A stretch of DNA of 64,000 nt from assembly GCA_947525975.1 (NCBI GenBank), contig CANNVE010000002.1, positions 62,001 to 126,000 on the forward strand. The letters are read 5' to 3'. Each line of letters opens with the position of its first letter. Positions within the stretch are counted from its first letter, which is position 1. The position numbers and the translations under genes are program-made. Below, in pieces: positions 58,763-64,000 of this stretch. This DNA comes from an uncultured Muribaculaceae bacterium (GTDB lineage Bacteria > Bacteroidota > Bacteroidia > Bacteroidales > Muribaculaceae). The notes beneath the pieces are model-generated. The model did not search any database. It was not told where the DNA came from and saw only the letters and a list, made by a program, of their open reading frames with translations.

Positions 58763-60163
58763 TTAGAGTGAGCTGAACCGGTAGGCGAATCCGAGCGAGA
58801 GGATTTCCTTGAACTGCAGTTTGTGCCAATTTTCGTTCTCCACCTTCGGGGTGTCGGTGTCGTAGCGCAAGTGGGTGAAGACCTGTGTGGTGATGTATTT
58901 GTTCACCTCAAACATCAGGGTATTTTCCCAGTCGCAGTAGGTGCGGTCATAGTCGGTGAAACCGAATAGGCGCGAGCGCAGCGATATGTTGTAGCAGATC
59001 TTCCAATTGAGCGTGAATTCGAGTTTGGAACCGAATTTATGCAGAGTCTTGTGTCCGGGATCTATTCCGTAGGCCGTCTCGTCCATCCTGCGGTTGGTGC
59101 AAATGGTCATGTTGTATGACAGCGGCGAGATGTTGGCGTCAAACGCGAATGTCTTCTTGCGGTTGGTGGTGCTGTAGGTCATACCAAGCGCGAGGTTGAG
59201 CTCGGCAGGCGACATGAATGCCGACCTGAGGGCGTGGCTGTTGGTGCGGTAGGCGTTGAAGAGCTGGGTCTTGAATTGACCGGTGACTGAATAATACCAC
59301 TTTTCGATGGCTTTTATGCCGAGCAATGTGTTGATCTGCAGCAGATCGTCAGATATGTTGTAGTTGTGCAGCGAATCATCCGGCGCGCTGTTGAGGCCCA
59401 GCTTGTATTGGAAGGTGGTCTCGAAAAGCAGATTGGGGTGGAAAGCCGGATTGAGCTTTACGTTGTAGTATACGTTGATAAGAGCGTTGAGGTTATTGTT
59501 GCCGCCCTGATACCAGTTGGGCGATACGTAGGCCTGCGAGAATTGCAGCGATGCCCTGAAATCCTTGATCCAATGCTTCTTGTTGACTTCTTCGGCTATG
59601 AGCGTGGTGCTGTTGTCGACCTTTGTGGGCTCTCCGCTCACATTGAGCTTGAAGTCTTCGGGCTTTGCCTCAGAGACAACGAAGTCTTTAGGAGGATCGG
59701 GCAGCAGGCGGCGGTTGTAGCGCATGGCCCAGGGGCGGTATGAGGCCATGTCGCGCAAAGAGCGGTTGTAGCGGGCATATGACGCCTGAAGGTCTTCGAT
59801 CCATCTCAGCGACTCCACGCCCGAATAGTCGGGAGCGAACACTGATGTGGTGTCAGGGGCTTCGTAATGGCTGAAAATTGCCGGCAGATACATGATCGAA
59901 GGCAGCGGAGCGAGGCTCTTGAGCTGCTCCGGCGCGTAGAAATTGGCCAAAAGGGAGTCGGCCACGGTTGTGTATGAGGCTGTGTCGGCCACTTCGCCTG
60001 CCGGCGTGTAGTTTCCGGAAATGATGTTGTTGAGTTTGGCTCCTAATGATTGAGATTCGTCTTGGCCGTCATTGACTTTCGCCGAGTCGAAAAACATGGC
60101 TTGGCCCAAGCCGGTCACGGACGAGGCCAAGATTATGGCTGATGTGAGCAATGTGCGCAACAT
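58763..60163 (-). CDS. DUF3078 domain outer-membrane protein
   Basis: The ATG at 60161-60163 gives MLRTLLTSAIILASSVTGLGQ and 466 residues; upstream ORF residues overlap the methyltransferase. Residues ~170-466 are the DUF3078 domain (WIKDFRASLQFSQAYVSPNWYQGGNNNLNALINVYYNVKLN). It contains alternating aromatic strands and ends in SLGFAYRFSSL, a C-terminal Phe-type strand expected for an outer-membrane beta-barrel. The N-terminal part is unrecognised. Function unknown; conserved in Bacteroidales after menG. Confidence 0.85.
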   Translation of the reverse strand: MLRTLLTSAIILASSVTGLGQAMFFDSAKVNDGQDESQSLGAKLNNIISGNYTPAGEVADTASYTTVADSLLANFYAPEQLKSLAPLPSIMYLPAIFSHYEAPDTTSVFAPDYSGVESLRWIEDLQASYARYNRSLRDMASYRPWAMRYNRRLLPDPPKDFVVSEAKPEDFKLNVSGEPTKVDNSTTLIAEEVNKKHWIKDFRASLQFSQAYVSPNWYQGGNNNLNALINVYYNVKLNPAFHPNLLFETTFQYKLGLNSAPDDSLHNYNISDDLLQINTLLGIKAIEKWYYSVTGQFKTQLFNAYRTNSHALRSAFMSPAELNLALGMTYSTTNRKKTFAFDANISPLSYNMTICTNRRMDETAYGIDPGHKTLHKFGSKLEFTLNWKICYNISLRSRLFGFTDYDRTYCDWENTLMFEVNKYITTQVFTHLRYDTDTPKVENENWHKLQFKEILSLGFAYRFSSL

Positions 60164-60204
60164 AAATGTCGGATAGTTGAAAGGTGGTCTGTAAAGGTGA
60201 TTGG

Positions 60205-60957
60205 TCACGGCTTGGTGGCCGTGTAGATGGTGCAAGCGCCGAATGTCAGGGGCATCCAATGCGGATCAGCGAATCCGGCCTGCTCTATGAGGCTGCACAT
60301 GGCGGCTCCCTGCGGCACAGCGGCGATGCTCTCTGGCAGATATGAATATGCACGCGTGTCATGCGAGGCCATGCGTCCGACCATGGGGATGATATGCCTG
60401 GTGTAGAGGTTGTAAAGAGGCTTTACGGCTGCCGATGCCGGCGTGGAGAGCTCGATGACGCAGAGCATGCCGCCGGGTTTGGCCACCCGGGCCATCTCGC
60501 GGTATCCGTCGAGGAGCCGCTCGAAGTTCCTCACTCCGTAGGCCACGGTGATGCAGTCGAATGCGTTGTCGGGGAAGGGGAGGCTCAGGCAGTCGGCAAT
60601 GTTGAGGCTCACGCGGTCGGCGAGAGCGGCTTTCGCCACTTTCCCGCGGCCTATCTCCACCATGCCCTCCGACAGGTCGATGCCGGTGACCCGCGCTCCC
60701 TGCACTTTTCGGGCCAGGAGTATGGCGAGGTCGCCGGTGCCTGTGGCCACGTCAAGTATCTGAGGCGAAGGGATGGAGCGCAGGCGCCGGCGTATCATGC
60801 CGACGGCCTTGCGCCTCCATAGCTTGTCGATGCCCATGGTCATGGCGCGGTTCATGAAGTCATAGGCCGGGGCTATGTTGTCAAACATTTCCCTGACCTG
60901 CTCCCCTTTGTGGCGGTCGTCGCCATAGGGATTCACTTTTTCCGCGTCTATTTCCAT
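60205..60957 (-). CDS. menG: Demethylmenaquinone methyltransferase
   Basis: The ATG at 60955-60957 gives MEIDAEKVNPYGDDRHKGEQVREMFDNIAPAYDFMNR and 250 residues. UbiE/MenG signatures are YDFMNRAMTMGIDKLWRR, LDVATGTGDLAILLA and VAYGVRNFERLLDGYREMARVAKPGG. It performs the last step of menaquinone synthesis, C-methylation of demethylmenaquinone with AdoMet. It starts 23 bp after purC and ends 41 bp before DUF3078. Menaquinone is the usual quinone of anaerobic Bacteroidales. Confidence 0.95.
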   Translation of the reverse strand: MEIDAEKVNPYGDDRHKGEQVREMFDNIAPAYDFMNRAMTMGIDKLWRRKAVGMIRRRLRSIPSPQILDVATGTGDLAILLARKVQGARVTGIDLSEGMVEIGRGKVAKAALADRVSLNIADCLSLPFPDNAFDCITVAYGVRNFERLLDGYREMARVAKPGGMLCVIELSTPASAAVKPLYNLYTRHIIPMVGRMASHDTRAYSYLPESIAAVPQGAAMCSLIEQAGFADPHWMPLTFGACTIYTATKP

Positions 60958-60980
60958 TGCAGTTGGTGTTGGTCGGTGGT

Positions 60981-61925
60981 TTAGAGTCGGTTGAGGCAGT
61001 CGAGCACGTTCTTTTCGATGCGGGCTGCGATGTCGGCCTCGGGAGCCTTCACAAACTTCTCGCCGGTGATGTGCTCGTAAAGCTCGATGTAGCGGTCTGA
61101 CACGCTTTCGCAGAATGCGTCGGTCATTTCGGGCACTTGCTGGCCGGTCTTGCCCATGAATCCATGCTCGATGAGCCACTGGCGCACGAATTCCTTAGAA
61201 AGCTGGCGCTGTGGCTTCCCGGCAGCGAAAAGCTCGGCGTAGGTGTCGGCGTAGAAGTAGCGTGAAGAGTCGGGGGTATGAATCTCGTCAATGAGGATCA
61301 CTTTTCCGTCACGCTTGCCGAATTCGTATTTCGTGTCCACGAGTATCAGGCCCTTGTCGGCGGCCATCTTTGTGCCGATCTCAAACAGGGTGCGTGTGTA
61401 GGCCTCCATCTGCTCGTAGTCTTCCTTCGACACGATGCCGCGCGCTATGATCTCTTCCTTTGAGATGTTCTCGTCATGTCCGGCGTCGGCCTTGGTGGTG
61501 GGGGTGATGATGGGCTCGGCGAATTTCTGATTCTCCTTCATGCCGTCGGGGATCTTCACGCCGCATATCTCGCGGCATCCGGCCTCATATTCGCGCCAGG
61601 CGCTGCCTGTGAGGTATCCTCGTATGATCATTTCCACCTTGAATCCCTCGCATTTGTATCCTACGGTGACCATGGGGTCGGGTGTGGCGATCTTCCAGTT
61701 GGGCACGGCGTGGGCCGTAGCGTCGAGGAATTTTGCCGCGATCTGGTTGAGCACCTGTCCCTTGAAGGGAATGCCCTTGGGCAGGATCACGTCAAAGGCC
61801 GATATGCGGTCAGTGGCGACCATCACGAGGATGTCATCATTGATGTCATATACGTCACGCACTTTGCCGTGGTATACGCTTGTCTGCTTCGGAAATTTGA
61901 AGTCGGTGAATGTGAGGGTGTCCAT
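60981..61925 (-). CDS. purC: Phosphoribosylaminoimidazole-succinocarboxamide synthase
   Basis: This 314-residue SAICAR synthetase of the longer Bacteroidetes/eukaryote-like type has [32 protein letters not shown] at the N-terminus. [20 protein letters not shown] and [32 protein letters not shown] follow in the catalytic region. It joins CAIR and aspartate in purine biosynthesis. It lies between phoH (55 bp upstream) and menG (23 bp downstream), an order often seen in Bacteroidales. Confidence 0.97.
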   Translation of the reverse strand: MDTLTFTDFKFPKQTSVYHGKVRDVYDINDDILVMVATDRISAFDVILPKGIPFKGQVLNQIAAKFLDATAHAVPNWKIATPDPMVTVGYKCEGFKVEMIIRGYLTGSAWREYEAGCREICGVKIPDGMKENQKFAEPIITPTTKADAGHDENISKEEIIARGIVSKEDYEQMEAYTRTLFEIGTKMAADKGLILVDTKYEFGKRDGKVILIDEIHTPDSSRYFYADTYAELFAAGKPQRQLSKEFVRQWLIEHGFMGKTGQQVPEMTDAFCESVSDRYIELYEHITGEKFVKAPEADIAARIEKNVLDCLNRL

Positions 61926-61980
61926 TGTATTTGAGTGTTTTTGTGGCGCGGTGTGGCGCGCCTGATGTGATAAATCCTGA

Positions 61981-62952
61981 TTATTGATTCTCGGGCTGAT
62001 GCTCTTCTTGCTTCTCCTTGTCGTAGGCCTCGTAGGCCTCTACGATGCGCTGCACCAGATGATGGCGTATGATGTCCTTCTTCGTGAATTCCACCTTGCC
62101 AATGCCGTCTATGCCGTTGAGCACCTTCAGGGCCTGCACCAGGCCTGAGCCCATGGAGCGGGGCAGGTCGATCTGCGTGACGTCGCCGGTAATTATCATC
62201 TTGGCGTTCATGCCCATGCGGGTCAGAAACATCTTTATCTGATGGGTAGTGGTGTTCTGGGCCTCATCGAGGATTATGACGGCGTCGTTGAGGGTGCGTC
62301 CGCGCATGAATGCCAGGGGAGCTATCTGTATGGTCTTGGAGTCCATGTACTCCTTGAGCTTCATGCCGGGGATCATGTCTTCGAGCGCGTCATACAGGGG
62401 CTGCAGGTAGGGGTCAATCTTGTCCTTCATGTCGCCGGGGAGGAATCCGAGCTTTTCGCCGGCCTCTACGGCGGGGCGCGAAAGTATGATTTTGCGAATT
62501 TCCCTGTTCTTGAGCATGCGCACGGCCATGGCTATCGCCACGTAGGTCTTGCCCGTGCCTGCGGGGCCGAGGGCGAAAGTGAGGTCGTATTTGTTGATGG
62601 TCTCTACCAGCTTCTGCTGATTGGCGGTGCGCCCGCTTATGGGCTTTCCGTTCACGCCGTAGATGATCACGTCGTCCTTCTTCATCTCATCCTTCGGCTC
62701 GCCGCCGTGGATGATGTCGAGTATGGCCTCGTCGGTGAGGCGGTTGTATTTCTCAGCGTAAGCCTCGATCGCCTTTATCTTTGTCTCGAAGTCGGCAGTC
62801 TCGGCGTCTTCGCCTATCACTTTTATGACAGAGCCGCGGGCCGCGATGCGCAATTTAGGGAATAGATTGCGTATCAGATGCATATTGGCGTTGTTCACGC
62901 CATAGAAAGTGATTGGGTCTACTTTGTCGATTATAACTATTCGTTCAATCAT
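61981..62952 (-). CDS. PhoH family ATPase
   Basis: This 323-residue protein has an N-terminal KH-like or accessory domain (~1-100, [29 protein letters not shown]). The PhoH core follows, with Walker [19 protein letters not shown], Walker [12 protein letters not shown], and [13 protein letters not shown]. It is a PhoH-like/YbeZ-type protein thought to act in RNA metabolism and ribosome maturation, though the ybeY partner is not here. It begins the minus-strand run 62952-57724, driven by a promoter 24 bp upstream. Confidence 0.93.
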   Translation of the reverse strand: MIERIVIIDKVDPITFYGVNNANMHLIRNLFPKLRIAARGSVIKVIGEDAETADFETKIKAIEAYAEKYNRLTDEAILDIIHGGEPKDEMKKDDVIIYGVNGKPISGRTANQQKLVETINKYDLTFALGPAGTGKTYVAIAMAVRMLKNREIRKIILSRPAVEAGEKLGFLPGDMKDKIDPYLQPLYDALEDMIPGMKLKEYMDSKTIQIAPLAFMRGRTLNDAVIILDEAQNTTTHQIKMFLTRMGMNAKMIITGDVTQIDLPRSMGSGLVQALKVLNGIDGIGKVEFTKKDIIRHHLVQRIVEAYEAYDKEKQEEHQPENQ

Positions 62953-62975
62953 AATTATCCTTTAGGATTTCAGCG

Positions 62976-62983
62976 CAAAGTTA
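62976..62983 (-). promoter_or_regulatory. -7 promoter element of the phoH-purC-menG operon
   Basis: On the minus strand ATCGCTAACTTTGCGCTG contains TAACTTTG (TAnnTTTG), identical over 18 bases to the glycogen operon promoter. The predicted start near 62969 gives a ~17-nt leader. Confidence 0.6.
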
Positions 62984-63090
62984 GCGATTATTTACTAAAA
63001 ACACAATCTAAACCCACGTAAATATCCACACTTTTCTGTCGCGATGAGAGATTTGTCACAGATTTTTTTTTATAAAACAAATAAATTTCA

Positions 63091-63098
63091 TAATTTTG
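63091..63098 (+). promoter_or_regulatory. -7 promoter element upstream of the cobalamin riboswitch
   Basis: TAATTTTG matches TAnnTTTG and lies just before the riboswitch, predicting a start near 63105. The preceding 30 bases are a T- and A-rich tract without a clear TTTG -33 element. Confidence 0.5.
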
Positions 63099-63106
63099 CC
63101 GAGCAA

Positions 63107-63283
63107 TGGTTCTCCAGCGCATTTTCAGGCGTCCCGGAGATTAAAAGGGAATCGGGTGAAAATCCCGGACAGTCCCGCTGCTGTAAGTTGTCGCTAAGAG
63201 AGGCAGACACTGCGCCACTGGCTGAAAAGCCGGGAAGGCGTCTGCCGCCAGACAACGAGTCAGAAGACCTGCCTTGCGAAACA
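63107..63283 (+). promoter_or_regulatory. Cobalamin (B12) riboswitch
   Basis: The conserved core is present in order: GGGAATCGGGTGAAAATCCC, ACAGTCCCGCTGCTGTAAG, GCCACTGGCTGAAAAGCCGGGAAGGCG, and the B12 box AGTCAGAAGACCTGCC at 63258-63273. It lies on the plus strand about 70 bp before the next start codon. Binding of adenosyl- or methylcobalamin would lower expression of the downstream gene(s). Boundaries are approximate. Confidence 0.95.
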
Positions 63284-63355
63284 TATCCATTTTAGTCTCG
63301 AGGAAAGGCATGAAAGGAACCAACAGTTATTACATATATTAGTTATCATTACGCA

Positions 63356-64000
63356 ATGAAAAAAGTTTACTTTTTTTCACTGCTGATGCTCTTATTGTGC
63401 CATTCGGTGCCCATATGGGCCCAGGATGATGGCGCACGAGTCGTCACGCAGTTGCAGTTCGGCAAGCAGACCGTTACGGTGCCTGCCGATGGGGAGTTGA
63501 TCTTCTATGATTTCAAAGGAACAGAATCGATCAACTCAGTGAGCACCAACAATCAGCATTCCCTCACTGTCTTCGAGCCGGAAGTCGAGGGAATGTCGGT
63601 GCAAATCACATTTGAAAACATTGACATCAAGAACGATGGATCTTCCTATCCGGGAAAAGTGCTGGTGTATTCGGGCGACCCTGACAGCGGAGATGCTTTC
63701 GCGTGGGCGAGCACGTATTCGGATGTCACCGGCAGCACGTTGATGCCCGAGGGAGACGTGATGGCGACTCTTGACGGCACCTACAGCGATTTGTCGTACT
63801 ACTCCTCGGCTCCTGACGGATCGCTCGGCGTTGGCGTCCTCTGGCGCTATGCAAAGCGATGTGATGGTTGGACAGCCAAGGTGAGGTGCATAAAGCTGAC
63901 AGACATGTCAGTCACCGGGGCCGGATCTGCCTACGCAGGTGTTTCTGACTCTCCGAAGAGCAAGGTAGATGTGCCTGTCGCCGGCGTATATGTCGATGCC
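63356..64000 (+). CDS. B12-riboswitch-controlled secreted CUB-like surface protein (5' part only)
   Basis: Open from ATG 63356 to the window end (215 residues seen). A signal peptide (VYFFSLLMLLLCHSVPIWAQ) is followed by a beta-rich CUB-like domain, residues ~28-160. It contains VPADGELIFYDFKGTESI, ITFENIDIKNDGSSYPGKVLVYSGDPDSG and LGVGVLWRYAKRCDGWTAKVRCI; a linker or new domain begins near 185. It is not a BtuB-type TonB receptor start. As the first gene after a cobalamin riboswitch it probably helps capture or handle corrinoids at the cell surface. The rest of the gene and locus lies outside the window. Confidence 0.75.
   Translation, partial: MKKVYFFSLLMLLLCHSVPIWAQDDGARVVTQLQFGKQTVTVPADGELIFYDFKGTESINSVSTNNQHSLTVFEPEVEGMSVQITFENIDIKNDGSSYPGKVLVYSGDPDSGDAFAWASTYSDVTGSTLMPEGDVMATLDGTYSDLSYYSSAPDGSLGVGVLWRYAKRCDGWTAKVRCIKLTDMSVTGAGSAYAGVSDSPKSKVDVPVAGVYVDA

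Noticed and set aside
63044-63295. 83-aa plus-strand ORF
   Set aside because: Lies across the cobalamin riboswitch; the RNA element explains the conservation.

Overview
The window reads as chromosome of a gut-type Bacteroidales, most likely a Muribaculaceae-like genome. This is an inference from the gene repertoire, from the Bacteroidetes promoter element TAnnTTTG seen upstream of many genes, from weak Shine-Dalgarno use, and from protein families such as DUF4857, DUF3078, DUF4286 and the GT3-type glycogen synthase. No rRNA or tRNA gene and no CRISPR array was seen.

Region 1 (1-9.9 kb, minus strand, visibly AT-richer than the rest) is a defence island. A type I restriction-modification operon, hsdM-hsdS-hsdR, is followed by three unrecognised small genes, an HNH endonuclease and a Fic protein that runs off the window. 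The hsdM leader contains an unusual nested RNA structure. Region 2 (9.9-16.9 kb, minus strand) is a prophage fragment holding only head and connector genes. It is cut at one end inside the minor head (MuF) gene. At the other end it stops inside a tail-tube-like gene that is fused in frame to a transmembrane protein of mobile-element type. The MuF protein carries a C-terminal CdiA_C/BECR-like toxin domain in AT-rich DNA. A small convergent locus and a candidate small RNA lie next to it. Region 3 (16.9-18.8 kb) holds a RAMA-like small ORF and a tyrosine recombinase interrupted by one in-frame amber codon. The recombinase lies directly downstream of mnmE, whose 3' end is a plausible attachment site.

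Region 4 (18.8-26.8 kb, minus) is a compact chromosomal run: a giant Schlafen/AlbA_2 protein, a GT2 glycosyltransferase, DUF4286, ruvC, a DNA/RNA non-specific endonuclease and mnmE. A divergent, palindrome-centred promoter separates it from a nitroreductase gene that also carries an in-frame amber codon. Region 5 (27.6-32 kb, minus) encodes glycerate kinase, a PhnP-like metallo-hydrolase, a lipoprotein and an AspT-family transporter.

Region 6 (32.2-39 kb, plus) contains a five-gene ABC exporter/DUF4857/lipoprotein/PepSY operon closed by a strong terminator. It is followed by a divergent DXS-like gene paired with a secreted carboxymuconolactone decarboxylase-cupin fusion. Region 7 (39.1-44 kb, minus) has a PepSY-like lipoprotein and a glycogen synthase-phosphorylase operon. 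Region 8 (44.2-57.7 kb, minus) is a long tightly spaced series: a membrane-anchored MurF-like ligase, Ddl, NadE, a TrmH-family methylase, RadA, BrkB, MATE, a COG2509 flavoprotein, RidA, S1/P1 nuclease and EngB. Region 9 (57.7-63 kb, minus) runs PhoH, PurC, MenG, DUF3078 and two secreted proteins.

The right edge (63.1-64 kb, plus) has its own promoter, a canonical cobalamin riboswitch, and the start of a secreted CUB-like surface protein. It looks like the beginning of a B12-controlled locus.
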